64,000 bases of DNA from Bacteroides sp. Marseille-P3684 (GCF_900291465.1 NZ_LT985808.1:405564-469563), one strand, 5' to 3'; counted from the stretch's first letter, positions 1 to 8,819 are shown. The notes: generated from the sequence alone by a model not told the origin. Translations and numbers: made by a program.

Positions 1-372
1 TACAGAAACTATAGTAGAGAAATGCGCACCTTTCCAAATATCATTGGATAAAGGAATCAGTAAGCATAACGCAGCTAATATTAAACCAACTCCAATAAAC
101 AAGAGTAAAGAATGTGAAAATATACACTTGCAACGAGAAATGCTACCGGAATGACGAGAATAGAAATTCTGAAACGAATCATTCATTGAGTCTCCGATAG
201 CCAAAAATAATAAAAATATGGAATCAATTACTCCTACAGTCGACAAATACAACGGATCTTTGAAAGAAAGCAGTATTGAGTCGGACAAGATTATAACCTC
301 CTCCAACAATTCGCTGAGGATTATTGGAAAGGTATAAAAACATATTGATTTTGAGGTGTATTTATCATTCAT
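1..372 (-). CDS. MATE-like multidrug/metabolite exporter, N-terminal part (runs off the window)
   Basis: An open frame of 124 codons with no stop runs from ATG at 370-372 to the window edge. The translation starts MNDKYTSKSICFYTFPIILS and is strongly hydrophobic, with segments such as VGVIDSIFLLFLAIG and LLLFIGVGLILAALCLLIPL that look like membrane helices. The pattern of an N-terminal P-I-L-S helix followed by a D-S helix resembles the first helices of MATE / Na+-driven exporters; this is a family-level guess because only the N-terminus is visible. The ATG overlaps the stop of the upstream decarboxylase gene by 8 nt (ATGAATGA), so it is the fourth gene of a translationally coupled operon and probably exports or imports the pathway's product. 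Another polytopic family, such as a flippase, remains possible. Confidence 0.55.
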   Translation of the reverse strand, partial: MNDKYTSKSICFYTFPIILSELLEEVIILSDSILLSFKDPLYLSTVGVIDSIFLLFLAIGDSMNDSFQNFYSRHSGSISRCKCIFSHSLLLFIGVGLILAALCLLIPLSNDIWKGAHFSTIVSV

Positions 373-1075
373 ACATAAATAAAGCATCTATACCGGCTTC
401 AATGTGTATATTTTCTTTACAAACGAACTTGCAATTCCACTGTTTAGGGACAACGCATGTAACCATACTACCATACCTGATTGATGCCAGTCTTTGATTT
501 TGCTTTAATGCCTGAATTTGAGAAGTAAATGGTAATATCGTATCAATGTCATAGTCAGCTGTTAATACCATAAACATATTTCCATCCTTTGAAGGATCGT
601 TTATTGAATATAATACTCTCTCATTATACGCAAAACATGAGATGAGTTCCTTTCTAATTGACGAAAATTTATTATTCATTATATCTTTCTCCAGACTTAA
701 CATAGGGCGATTCTCTACAAAAAAAGGTGGAAGCTTCAGCCTTTTGGCAACACCATTTATAGGCATTCTTATAATATGGACATCGTAAAATGTTAAAAAT
801 ATTGACACGACGTCATATGTCCCTTCTGGTATCATTCCATAGGATATTTCCTTCAAAGAAATGTTACCATATTTCCCAAATATACAGTCCTGTGATGAAG
901 TAACAGTTGTAAAGTCAACAATTACACCATCAGATGGGCAAAAGACAATATCATGATTGCTCTTAATTGGACGAAGAGGATCACGAAAACAATACGTTGA
1001 AGACAAATCCTTTATTGACATACCCTTGGTTAAGCGTTTTTGATCGCGCAACCAACTTCTTACAGATTGTGACAT
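365..1075 (-). CDS. Phosphatidylserine-decarboxylase-family enzyme (soluble, pyruvoyl type)
   Basis: The 236-aa protein carries the signatures of the PSD family in order: CPSDG (residues 46-50, matching SPADG), FLTFYDVHIIR (93-103, matching the iFls..DvHv.R motif), NER (151-153) and RYGSMV (200-205). The presumed Asp49/His100/Ser203 self-cleavage triad is complete, so it should process itself to a pyruvoyl enzyme. No transmembrane anchor is seen, unlike many membrane PSDs. The family also contains amino-acid decarboxylases such as fungal PsiD, so a soluble PSD-like protein in a metabolic cluster may decarboxylate a small amino acid rather than a lipid (inference). Its ATG shares one base with the stop of the upstream pentein gene (TAATG), and its stop overlaps the exporter start. 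Base composition is much AT-richer than the rest of the window. Confidence 0.8.
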   Translation of the reverse strand: MSQSVRSWLRDQKRLTKGMSIKDLSSTYCFRDPLRPIKSNHDIVFCPSDGVIVDFTTVTSSQDCIFGKYGNISLKEISYGMIPEGTYDVVSIFLTFYDVHIIRMPINGVAKRLKLPPFFVENRPMLSLEKDIMNNKFSSIRKELISCFAYNERVLYSINDPSKDGNMFMVLTADYDIDTILPFTSQIQALKQNQRLASIRYGSMVTCVVPKQWNCKFVCKENIHIEAGIDALFMYE

Positions 1076-1983
1076 TATAATAATTCTTTAGTAAATGAGT
1101 GGTGATTTATGTGAAGCACAGTACACGAAAGAAGTCCTCCACCTTTCAAGTATTCTTCCATATTAAAGTAACATACCTCCATGCCATTTTGACCTGCAAT
1201 ATCTTCAAGCCTAATATTCTTGGATTTCTCCAGACGGTAATCTTCAGACCGTTTTGATAAAAAATCTATGTCGGAAGCATTCAAAATGTAATTATTGACT
1301 CTAACGCTATTGCACAGCCCGGTATGGGCTTGTTCTATTGAAATAGGTATCAACTCGGCTACATTTTCTAGTTGCTTGATTTCTTGCTTTGTAAAGGCTT
1401 CCGTAGCTACAATTATACTCTCCCTGGTGAGAGGGAAAATAGTACAGTCTAGATGATAGTTATATGGATCTGTCAATTCAAGCGGAATAATATTCATGTC
1501 GAACTCAGAAGCCATCCAGTCATAGCTTTCCTTTTCAGACCTTATTCCATATCCTCCAATGTAGATATTGTCCCTGAGATATTTCAACTCCGCTTCACCT
1601 TCAAACAAATAAGGGCAAGGGATAACCTTAAATCCCATTTGTTCAAAGAACTTGCTTGCAACTATCTCTTCTCCACGCCTATTGGGCACTCTGAAATTCG
1701 AAGCAATGTAGGTTTCCTCCTCAAGATGTTCAAGCACTATTCCGTTATTTGCAACAAAAACCAAATCTTGTAGTCTGCAATCGTAAGGTGTGGGCAGAAG
1801 ATAAACAAAACCCTGACTTGAAAGGAATGAGTATACTTCCCATATCTCTCTAATAGCTTTTTCTTTGTTAACAACAATGTCTTTCGCTGTGTACTCTTCC
1901 ATCCAAATATTATTTCTAACATTTGTTGAATAACAAGTTGGTATGTTCATAAGGAACAATGGCATGTTAATATCTTTAATCAT
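1075..1983 (-). CDS. Pentein-fold amidinotransferase / dimethylarginine-hydrolase-like enzyme
   Basis: The 302-aa protein matches the guanidine-group-modifying pentein superfamily (DDAH, arginine deiminase, amidinotransferases). Visible motifs are DLVFVANNG (73-81), FEGEAE (128-133), YHLDC with His177 and Asp179, and a C-terminal GGGLLSCTVLHIN holding the predicted nucleophile Cys287. The His/Cys pair and acidic residues needed for covalent amidine chemistry are therefore present. Whether it hydrolyses an arginine-like substrate or transfers an amidino group cannot be told from sequence. It starts inside the acylase stop (ATGA overlap at 1980-1983) and ends in the decarboxylase start, so all are made from one mRNA. 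A guanidino amino acid as a pathway intermediate would fit both this enzyme and the downstream decarboxylase (inference). Confidence 0.75.
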   Translation of the reverse strand: MIKDINMPLFLMNIPTCYSTNVRNNIWMEEYTAKDIVVNKEKAIREIWEVYSFLSSQGFVYLLPTPYDCRLQDLVFVANNGIVLEHLEEETYIASNFRVPNRRGEEIVASKFFEQMGFKVIPCPYLFEGEAELKYLRDNIYIGGYGIRSEKESYDWMASEFDMNIIPLELTDPYNYHLDCTIFPLTRESIIVATEAFTKQEIKQLENVAELIPISIEQAHTGLCNSVRVNNYILNASDIDFLSKRSEDYRLEKSKNIRLEDIAGQNGMEVCYFNMEEYLKGGGLLSCTVLHINHHSFTKELL

Positions 1984-3935
1984 AGTTCGTAAAAGTTATA
2001 GTTGTTTTGGTAGTAATCAATTGTTTTCAGTCTTTTATATCCTCCTTCAATGAACATTCTCATTTGATTAGTGTAATTAGGGCTTTTCATGTTACTGGAT
2101 GCCCCATATGGGTGACATGTTAAAGAAATGCGATTTCTTAAATCAACAATCATTCTAAAGGCACTAGCTTCTTCTGCATATAATTTCCCTTTCTCAAAAT
2201 AAGGTCGAACCGTATTTATTGAGTCTGGGACTCCTCCTATAGGCAATGAGACTTCGCCCCTTCTCAAAAATTGAATATTCTCTAATTTTTGTCCTTTATA
2301 GTATCTTTTCTTTACCCAACTCAAACAATCCACTATTTCTTGGACTGTAGCAATTTTTATAATGTCTGGATTTTTGGAACATACATAATATTTTTCTTTA
2401 TACTTATAAAAAAATAAGGCAAAAATAGCTGCTGCTTCTGATTGTGGGCAAGCATTGCCATCCCAATCCCTTAATAAACCAAGGAGAGGAGCAATAGACT
2501 TATAACTGTTTAACTCAGGTTGATACAATGCAGACAAATCAACATTTCTGATTATAGGAAGAGAGATTTTGTAATCGAAAAGAATCGACTTCAAATCATC
2601 TATGGAGAACAATTCTGTAGCATTCAAAATATCCTTTATCCGATTGGATCGGGAATTCTCATGTTGATAAACTAATCCTTTAATCTTTCCTATAGGGCGA
2701 TGAGTGTCTGTTACATTTAAGGGAGATTGATTAGCCGAGACTATGTATCCACAAGCAGGATTCTTTTCTACGACAAGATTATCTTTATAGTATTGTGCAG
2801 ACAATTCTTCTCGCAAATGACAGACATCTAATACATCTTTATAATGCAATGATTCATCCTCTCTAACTTTCTCATGAGAGTTATGAACATAGAGTAAATT
2901 ATTGTCCTTATCTATACATACAAGGTCCAAATAGGTATATCGAGATTGTCTTAAAAGATTTAATGCTTCGCTATTCGATTTGCACACATTAAGCTTATGC
3001 ACCATCTCAGCACCAAACTGTTTGCCTAGCATATCTATTAAAATGAGATAAAATGTACCTTTGATTTCAATTATATTACCAAATTCGGATTCATAGAAGT
3101 TCTTTATGATAGGTATTGGTATTTTACCGTATAATTTGATATAATTTTTATATGTGCATCTTTTCAATAGGATTTCTTTCCCATCATAAAGAAAAGATTT
3201 TACCCGTCCGAACCTCTTTTGAACATCTATTTTATAGATGGTATACATTTCAGGATAGCTAGCTGTTGAACCCCATGCGATCTGAAAGTTCGTTCCCATA
3301 AATATTGAGAATGAACATGGCAATATAAATCCGTGGTACTCAATGTTTTCACTATCTTCTATGCTCAAATGAACTTCATAATAAGAAAATATGCCCTCAA
3401 GCATTTGATGTGGGCTGACTGCAATTAAAGAACTTTTGCTTGCGCTTTTGTTCGCCCCTATTGCTATCGCATTTGATCCCTCTTTATGAGGTAATCTACG
3501 GCTTTGTTTTTTATTTAAATAAGAATACGGTTTGTCTATTTGAATGCCTATCACCTCCATTAGATGCTGAACCTGAAGCAGATCAACAGAATTAACAGGA
3601 AATATGGAAGGATCCAAGACATTTTCTTCGTGTTCTTTGGCATACTGGTTTATTCCACTACAATATGAATCTGCAAGAGACTTGTATTCATCAGAAATAG
3701 TTGGAAGCAAGTCGAGTGTTTTACCTTGGATATCGAAAAAGAATGAAAGAAAATCAAGATATGGGCCATCCCAATCATCGAAGTGTCCAGATTTAAACTT
3801 TATGGCTAAAAACCACAATTGTAGAGTATGAAAATCATCTTCACTATGAACGTACGCTATAGCTTTGGCTGCATCAAAACTTGTTTTAGCCATTATATGC
3901 GGTGTTCCATAATCATCTCGATATATTTTTGCCAT
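1980..3935 (-). CDS. Penicillin-acylase-family (S45, Ntn) amidohydrolase without signal peptide
   Basis: The 651-aa protein opens with IYRDDYGTPHI, the N-terminal signature of S45 acylases. The segment KEGSNAIAIG (151-160) contains the Gly-Ser autocleavage site, making Ser154 the predicted N-terminal nucleophile of the beta subunit. It is followed by SPHQM (nDPH-like), a G-x-N..IAWGST region, and a C-terminal HPYGASSNMKSPNYTNQ block like the family's GQSGNPxSPHY. There is no signal peptide, whereas typical penicillin and homoserine-lactone acylases are exported, so this one probably acts in the cytoplasm, either trimming an N-acyl group or forming an amide. It is the first gene of the four-gene operon and overlaps the next by 4 nt. 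Family is clear; substrate is unknown. Confidence 0.8.
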   Translation of the reverse strand: MAKIYRDDYGTPHIMAKTSFDAAKAIAYVHSEDDFHTLQLWFLAIKFKSGHFDDWDGPYLDFLSFFFDIQGKTLDLLPTISDEYKSLADSYCSGINQYAKEHEENVLDPSIFPVNSVDLLQVQHLMEVIGIQIDKPYSYLNKKQSRRLPHKEGSNAIAIGANKSASKSSLIAVSPHQMLEGIFSYYEVHLSIEDSENIEYHGFILPCSFSIFMGTNFQIAWGSTASYPEMYTIYKIDVQKRFGRVKSFLYDGKEILLKRCTYKNYIKLYGKIPIPIIKNFYESEFGNIIEIKGTFYLILIDMLGKQFGAEMVHKLNVCKSNSEALNLLRQSRYTYLDLVCIDKDNNLLYVHNSHEKVREDESLHYKDVLDVCHLREELSAQYYKDNLVVEKNPACGYIVSANQSPLNVTDTHRPIGKIKGLVYQHENSRSNRIKDILNATELFSIDDLKSILFDYKISLPIIRNVDLSALYQPELNSYKSIAPLLGLLRDWDGNACPQSEAAAIFALFFYKYKEKYYVCSKNPDIIKIATVQEIVDCLSWVKKRYYKGQKLENIQFLRRGEVSLPIGGVPDSINTVRPYFEKGKLYAEEASAFRMIVDLRNRISLTCHPYGASSNMKSPNYTNQMRMFIEGGYKRLKTIDYYQNNYNFYEL

Positions 3936-4020
3936 AATTTCCTGATTTTATCATTTAACTATGGAATACCTTAATTTATATTAATATAATCTAACGTATG
4001 ACGGATTCCATAAACAAGTG

Positions 4021-4028
4021 CAAAATTA
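4021..4028 (-). promoter_or_regulatory. Possible -7 box for the acylase operon
   Basis: The minus strand reads TAATTTTG here, matching the Bacteroidetes -7 consensus TAnnTTTG, about 85 bp before the acylase start. No good -33 TTTG is seen at the usual distance, so this is tentative. Confidence 0.3.
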
Positions 4029-4100
4029 CAAAATTATTTTGTATGGGACGATTGCTTTAAACATTTCATTTCTATTGACTTATACATTTCACCTATATTA

Positions 4101-4744
4101 TTAGTAATTCTTCCTCCAATACACATACACATCCCGTATCGAAATCTTATGATTAAGATATGCCCGACTGATTTCAGTCGGAAGTGTATAAGCAGGATAG
4201 TCTGCGACCTTGAAATGCCAGTAAATGCCTCGGTTGTCGGGATAAATCCGGCAATTATGCCGCTCACAGAAAAGACGTTCACCTTCGGCTGTATAAAGGT
4301 AATAGTTGGTAGCCGCTTTTTGTAATTCCGTATTCTTCTCTTGCAGCTCACGTACTTTGGCAGCAAGTTGCTCTCGCTGTTTCTGCTCGGATTCGTAAGC
4401 AGACAAATCCATTTCACGCCATGTGCCAGTCTTGAAATATTCGTTGGTCCGGTTGATGTATTCTCGAATGGCATCCATTACAAAAGGTAAGCCGTGGATG
4501 TTAGCCAGCCGTGCAATCTGATTGAGGTTGACTTGTATCTTATAGCTGATAAACCCATATAATAGGTTCGTATTAACTCATAATGATATTTGGCATACTT
4601 TGTATCTATGGCATGTGAAGCGTTGAAACAGATCGGTTCATGATGGGCTATTCGGTTACGAAATTCACGGATGGCAGTCAGTTGTTTGTAGATTTCTGTT
4701 TGCTTTAAACCATGCGCCTTGCTGGAGAAAGTACCTGCAAACAT
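4101..4744 (-). pseudogene. Broken Abi-like (abortive infection family) gene
   Basis: Two short frames lie end to end. The upstream one (4478-4744) contains LTAIREFRNRIAHHEPICF, the hallmark RNRIAHHEP segment of Abi-like (AbiD/AbiF, PF07751-type) proteins. It then shifts frame near 4545-4480: read in the other frame, the DNA gives NQIARLANIHGLPFV directly in phase with the downstream frame (4101-4478), which has a heptad-like stretch KQREQLAAKVRELQEKNTEL and an aromatic tail. In-frame stops (TGATGA) sit just before the first ATG and the usual N-terminal part is absent. A frameshifted and N-terminally truncated remnant is the simplest reading. It lies between the acquired operon and core-like DNA, which fits a decayed defence gene in a mobile segment. 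Confidence 0.65.
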
Positions 4745-5036
4745 TCATCATATTCCATTTGATATCAGTCTAAAAACGAGATTTATCTTGCAAATATAAA
4801 AGACAATGACTATATTTGCAAGCGTAAGACCCTGTTGTCCCTGCTGAATAAGCAAACTTCAGGGTTATTGTTTTTTATATCCTGTTCCATTCGGAGACTT
4901 CTGCTGTTCCAAGCATTACTACAAGAAATCTGTCTGTAAGCATCTGACACACCTTTTCTCTCCCAAGCGTGTGTGTCCCATACGTTTAGACAGCATACGA
5001 CAACGCCTCGGTTGGAAGATTCTATTTTGCATCGCT
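4745..5036. other. Intergenic gap, nothing firm seen
   Basis: About 290 bases between the Abi remnant and the fucosidase. A loose inverted repeat (CCCTG...CAGGG) near 4845-4872 is followed by a T-rich stretch, which could terminate plus-strand transcripts. No open reading frame of note and no recognisable RNA gene were found. Base composition changes from AT-rich to GC-rich across this gap. Confidence 0.4.
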
Positions 5037-7223
5037 CTAAAACACATCCAGCTCAGCCATACTCAGGGTCCTGCTTCCTCCTTCTGTGGACGTAATGACA
5101 ATCCTGAGATACCTTCCTTCCACTTTCTCCTTGAAGTAATGGAAACGCCGGGTAGGGTCGTTCACCAGATTGCCGAACGTGAAATCATCGGCCTTGCTCC
5201 ACTGCTTGCCGTCCGAACTGACCTCAACGGTTCCGCCGGTTATCATCCCCTCTTTGTGCTCCTGCTGCGGAGTATAGGCAAAACCACTGATAGGCCGCTG
5301 TCTTCCCAAATCCAGGCAGAACGTTACCGGGAGACTGACCTGCCCGACCATCCAGTACGTAGCCGGTTGCTCATCGAAAGCTGCTTTTAGCGGATGTTGC
5401 GCGTCTTCGGGAACGGAAGCCGATGCCTTCCAGCCCCTTTTGAGCAGTCCGAACCGTTCCTCGCAGACCGGACCACGCTCTTCACCCTCAAAGGCTGCCG
5501 CCTTCAACAGGGCATTTTCCACAAATACGGGTCCCGTATAGACCGGCGATGTGGAGTCCGGTACACTGCCGTCCGTCGTGTAATGAATCCGGACGCCTTC
5601 GGGCAACTCCCCGGCGATGTGCACCCCACCGTCCACCTCTCTCCACATCCGGAGTTCCGGCAGACGCTGACGGTAGTAGTGAGCCGACACACGACTGATT
5701 ACAGGAGAAAGCCTGGATGAGGTAATCCTAACTCGCAGCTTTCCGGTCGTCACTTCAGGGAAGCGCAGGATGCGTTTATAGCCGATATTGGTGCCGCGAG
5801 CTATCTCTTTCCATTGTCCGTCCATCCAGGCGTCAAGGGCATGCTGTTCCACCCGTTCACTGCCTGTGCGCACCGCCTCCTGCAACACGAGGCGGTTCAG
5901 TGTTATCGGTTCGGGAACGGTAATGACAAATTCTTTCACAGCCCCATCCAGCAACAGACCGGTGTCCTCATTCCCGTCCAGCACTTCTCCCGGTCCGTCT
6001 GCACCCTGCAATAAATCCAGACCATACGTCTCACGTATACGGCTGCCGACCTTCCTCAACACGGAGACATCGGCTGACGAAAACCTGCCTTCGCGGTTAG
6101 GCGGAATGTTCAACAGAAAAATCGAGTTGCCTCCTACCGCCCGCTCATACATGTCAAACACGTCGTCCGCCGTCCTGACACGCTGATGGACATCATCTCG
6201 GTAGAACCACCCATCACGAATCGATGTGTTGACTTCCGCCGGCTGATAGTGCAGATAGTAAGGTCTTTCTCTCGACAGCAGCACGTGCCGTGTCCCCAAA
6301 TCACCGTGCAAGTCGCGGAACTCTTCCTGGGATGCAGGGTCCTCATCGTATGCCCCGATCACATTCCATTCGCTTTCACGCGTACGTCCGGCTTCATTGC
6401 CGCACCACCGCACGTCTTCCCTTCCGAAAATAGTCGCTTCGGGTGCCAACGTCCTAATCAGCTCACGCCATGCCTTATAGTTGTATTTCTGCCCTCCTTT
6501 CCGCCTGGGGTGAGCGCCATCAAACCAGACCTCATGCACAGGACCGTACTCCGTAAGCAACTCGAACAGCTGATTCAGGAAATACTCGTTGTAATCGTCC
6601 ACCACAAACCTGAACCGCGTCTGATTCCTGAAAGGTCGGCCGGGTACTTCTCTGGGGATTGTACGCAGGGTCGGGGTACTCCCGTTCCCATACAGTCCGT
6701 CCGGGCTCTCTATCTGGAAAAGGTCTGCCGGAGACAAGTATATGCCCAACTTCAATCCGAATTTCCGGCAAGAAGCCGACAGCTCCTTCAGCACATCACC
6801 CTTTCCGTCCCGATACCCGGTAGCCATGATTCCATGACTGGTATAACGGCTTTGCCACAACACGAACCCGTCATGGTGCTTCACGGTAAGAATGACCATC
6901 TTCATGCCCGCCGCTTTCATTGCCTCACACCACTGGTCCGTGTCTAGCTCCTTCAGGTCAAAGGTCTCGGGACTCTCCTTCCCCGTTCCCCATTCCATCC
7001 GGGTAAACGTATTCGGGCCGAAATGGACGAACGCAATGAATTCATTGTTCAAAGCTTCCCACTGATTGGTTGTGGGCACGACATGCGCAGCTTTGGCCAT
7101 GACCTCATCGTCCGTGTCCGTAGCCTCGACCCGGATTGAGTTACACACCTCCCTATCTTTCTCCTTTTGAGCATACAAAGTGACAGACAGCAACATGAAT
7201 GCCACTAGAATCTTTTTTCTCAT
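5037..7223 (-). CDS. GH29 alpha-L-fucosidase with C-terminal carbohydrate-binding modules
   Basis: The 728-aa secreted enzyme releases alpha-linked fucose from glycans. After a signal peptide (MRKKILVAFMLLSVTLYAQ) the GH29 barrel spans roughly residues 40-395, with HFGPNTF, KHHDGFVLWQSRYT and EVWFDGAHP; the Asp of WFDG is the expected nucleophile. A CHB_HEX_C-like domain follows (about 520-580, IHYTTDGSVPDSTSPVY), then an F5/8-type-C (CBM32-like) module to the C-terminus. A longer frame begins 15 codons upstream, but a -7 box at 7244-7251 would put the transcript start inside that extension, so ATG 7221-7223 is preferred. It stands alone on the minus strand, after a hairpin that separates it from the lipoprotein genes. 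The acid/base Glu could not be fixed by eye. Confidence 0.9.
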   Translation of the reverse strand: MRKKILVAFMLLSVTLYAQKEKDREVCNSIRVEATDTDDEVMAKAAHVVPTTNQWEALNNEFIAFVHFGPNTFTRMEWGTGKESPETFDLKELDTDQWCEAMKAAGMKMVILTVKHHDGFVLWQSRYTSHGIMATGYRDGKGDVLKELSASCRKFGLKLGIYLSPADLFQIESPDGLYGNGSTPTLRTIPREVPGRPFRNQTRFRFVVDDYNEYFLNQLFELLTEYGPVHEVWFDGAHPRRKGGQKYNYKAWRELIRTLAPEATIFGREDVRWCGNEAGRTRESEWNVIGAYDEDPASQEEFRDLHGDLGTRHVLLSRERPYYLHYQPAEVNTSIRDGWFYRDDVHQRVRTADDVFDMYERAVGGNSIFLLNIPPNREGRFSSADVSVLRKVGSRIRETYGLDLLQGADGPGEVLDGNEDTGLLLDGAVKEFVITVPEPITLNRLVLQEAVRTGSERVEQHALDAWMDGQWKEIARGTNIGYKRILRFPEVTTGKLRVRITSSRLSPVISRVSAHYYRQRLPELRMWREVDGGVHIAGELPEGVRIHYTTDGSVPDSTSPVYTGPVFVENALLKAAAFEGEERGPVCEERFGLLKRGWKASASVPEDAQHPLKAAFDEQPATYWMVGQVSLPVTFCLDLGRQRPISGFAYTPQQEHKEGMITGGTVEVSSDGKQWSKADDFTFGNLVNDPTRRFHYFKEKVEGRYLRIVITSTEGGSRTLSMAELDVF

Positions 7224-7243
7224 CCTGTTCGTTTTATATGTGC

Positions 7244-7251
7244 CAAAGGTA
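7244..7251 (-). promoter_or_regulatory. -7 promoter box of the fucosidase gene
   Basis: The minus strand reads TACCTTTG, a perfect match to TAnnTTTG, about 20 bp before the chosen ATG. A TTTG lies upstream but at 24 bp, longer than the usual 19-21. Confidence 0.5.
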
Positions 7252-7304
7252 ACACTATTATCTCGCATGCAGAATCAAATCAACTCCCAAAAAACGTGAC
7301 CTTA

Positions 7305-7355
7305 CGAAAATGAGCGAGAAAGGTTGTCATCTTCTACCTTCCTCGCTCATTTTCG
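7305..7355. terminator. Strong hairpin between lipoprotein gene and fucosidase
   Basis: A 14-bp perfect inverted repeat (CGAAAATGAGCGAG at 7305-7318 with CTCGCTCATTTTCG at 7342-7355) is extended inward by AAGG/CCTT. It lies 20 bp after the stop of the first lipoprotein gene on the minus strand, so it likely ends that transcript. No clear U tract follows. Confidence 0.5.
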
Positions 7356-7374
7356 CCTGTATCAAGCCGATGGG

Positions 7375-8019
7375 CTAATACAATCTGAAGTCAATATCTA
7401 TTGTCATTGTGTTGGGAGCATCATCGTATGTCAATGTTCCTCTAAGATTTCCTTCAATACCCGGCCATCTGTGTCCGACATATTCGACATCTATGTCTTT
7501 CATGCGGCCGTTGTTTGCCCACGGGACCTGTGCTTTTTGTTTAGCTTCCTCTGTCACTGTGAACATCTTCCACATGGCATAAACCGGATATCGCTGTGTC
7601 GGATGGTAAACCTTGGTCACCTTCTTATTCAGGTCTTCCACCGTAACATAGCATGTATTGTAAGTTTTAATCTTACCCTTATCGTCGGGAGAGTAAATGA
7701 CAGTGTTGGTCAGCTCGACATCATCGATATGCAGAAAAAGTGTAACGATGGAATCTTTCGTTTCCAGCAGCTTTACCTCCCAGTCAAACTTCGCAGGAGT
7801 ATCACTCTGATCATTACTGATGAAATCATACATGGATTTGTCGATAAGCCTATGTTCATTTACGTCATTCATGAACACATCTTCACCATTCACCTTTCCC
7901 TTAACATAACTTTGATGATAGATGGGCTCTTCCGGTTCATTATCATCTGAACAGGAGGTTAGCGAAAAGAAGGATATAGCAGTCCATACAAGTGCATATC
8001 CGAATCTTGATAGTTTCAT
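7375..8019 (-). CDS. Lipoprotein paralogue 1, function unknown
   Basis: The 214-aa protein has a lipoprotein signal ending in a lipobox (FFSLTSC, Cys about residue 23) and an acidic SDDNEPEEP linker, so it is probably tethered to the outer membrane and possibly surface-exposed. The body shares YHQSYVKGKVNGE, FDWEVKLLETKDSIVTLFLHIDD, a Y-H-P-T block and WPGIEG..G.L with the next two genes. No enzymatic motif was recognised. A longer frame exists upstream, but the methionine directly before the signal peptide matches the starts of the paralogues and lies downstream of the promoter at 8116-8147. That promoter is preceded by a pair of 21-bp-spaced direct repeats shared with paralogue 3, so this gene is likely switched by the neighbouring LytTR regulator (inference). 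Confidence 0.8.
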   Translation of the reverse strand: MKLSRFGYALVWTAISFFSLTSCSDDNEPEEPIYHQSYVKGKVNGEDVFMNDVNEHRLIDKSMYDFISNDQSDTPAKFDWEVKLLETKDSIVTLFLHIDDVELTNTVIYSPDDKGKIKTYNTCYVTVEDLNKKVTKVYHPTQRYPVYAMWKMFTVTEEAKQKAQVPWANNGRMKDIDVEYVGHRWPGIEGNLRGTLTYDDAPNTMTIDIDFRLY

Positions 8020-8115
8020 AGTAGCATTATTAAATATGAATTTACGTTCTATTTGACTGCCGCTAAGAATGTACAATCTTTGATGAAGCGCCACATCCTT
8101 CCGACGATTTCGACA

Positions 8116-8147
8116 CAAATATAACAGAGCCTCACATACATAGCAAA
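8116..8147 (-). promoter_or_regulatory. Complete Bacteroidetes promoter for lipoprotein paralogue 1
   Basis: On the minus strand, TTTG (8144-8147), a 20-bp spacer and TATATTTG (8116-8123) give a textbook -33/-7 promoter. The same arrangement is repeated before paralogue 3. Confidence 0.75.
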
Positions 8148-8155
8148 AATAAATA

Positions 8156-8189
8156 ATCGAAGCGGACAAATTCGGCATCGAAGCGGACA
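8156..8189 (-). promoter_or_regulatory. Direct-repeat operator, probable LytTR site (copy 1)
   Basis: The 13-mer TGTCCGCTTCGAT occurs twice (8156-8168 and 8177-8189) with a period of exactly 21 bp, ending 8 bp upstream of the -33 box. Two direct repeats on one face of the helix, next to the promoter, is the usual geometry of LytTR-family binding sites; a LytTR regulator gene lies 1.5 kb away. Confidence 0.65.
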
Positions 8190-8216
8190 TCGGACTACCT
8201 GCATCAAGCCAATGGG

Positions 8217-8819
8217 CTAATACAATCTGAAATCAATGTCTATTTTCATTATACCGGGAACGGTATCATCGCATGTCAGTATACCGTTAACCCTTCCTTC
8301 AATACCCGGCCATCTGTGTCCGACATAATCTATATCTACCCCGCTATCAGCTGTCACCATAAACGTTTCCCACTTGGCAAAAACCGGAGAGGAATGGGTC
8401 GGATGGTAAACCTTGGTCACTTGTTTATTCAAGTCAGTCACCGCAACATAGCATGTATTGGGAGTCTTGATCAGCTCTTTATCATTGGGAGAGTAAATGG
8501 CACAATTGATCCTATCGACATCATCGATGTGCAAATGGAGGGTTACAATGGAATCCTTCGTCTCCATCAGCTTTACCTGCCAGTCGAACTCCACAGGAAT
8601 ATCACTTTGGCTATTACTTCTAAATTCATACATGGACTTTTCGCTCAGTATGCTAGAGTTCAAGTCATTCATGGCGATGTTCTCATCATTGACCTTCCCC
8701 TTTACATAACTTTGATGATATGCAGTCACTTTCGGTTCATCATCGTCTGAACAGGATGCTATCATAAGGAGGGAGATAGCCATCCATAAAAGTGCATATC
8801 CGAATCTTAATAATTTCAT
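8217..8819 (-). CDS. Lipoprotein paralogue 2, function unknown
   Basis: The 200-aa protein is clearly a duplicate of its neighbours: same signal peptide and lipobox (LLMIASC), SDDDEP linker, YHQSYVKGKVNDE, FDWQVKLMETKDSIVTLHLHI and VGHRWPGIEG motifs, ending in DIDFRLY as in paralogue 1. It is shorter in the loop before VGHRWPG. No full promoter is visible in the 88 bp to paralogue 3, so it is probably transcribed with that gene. Its 3' flank (ATCAAGCCAATGGGCTAATA region) is nearly identical to that of paralogue 1, which shows a tandem duplication that included flanking DNA. Function unknown. Confidence 0.8.
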   Translation of the reverse strand: MKLLRFGYALLWMAISLLMIASCSDDDEPKVTAYHQSYVKGKVNDENIAMNDLNSSILSEKSMYEFRSNSQSDIPVEFDWQVKLMETKDSIVTLHLHIDDVDRINCAIYSPNDKELIKTPNTCYVAVTDLNKQVTKVYHPTHSSPVFAKWETFMVTADSGVDIDYVGHRWPGIEGRVNGILTCDDTVPGIMKIDIDFRLY

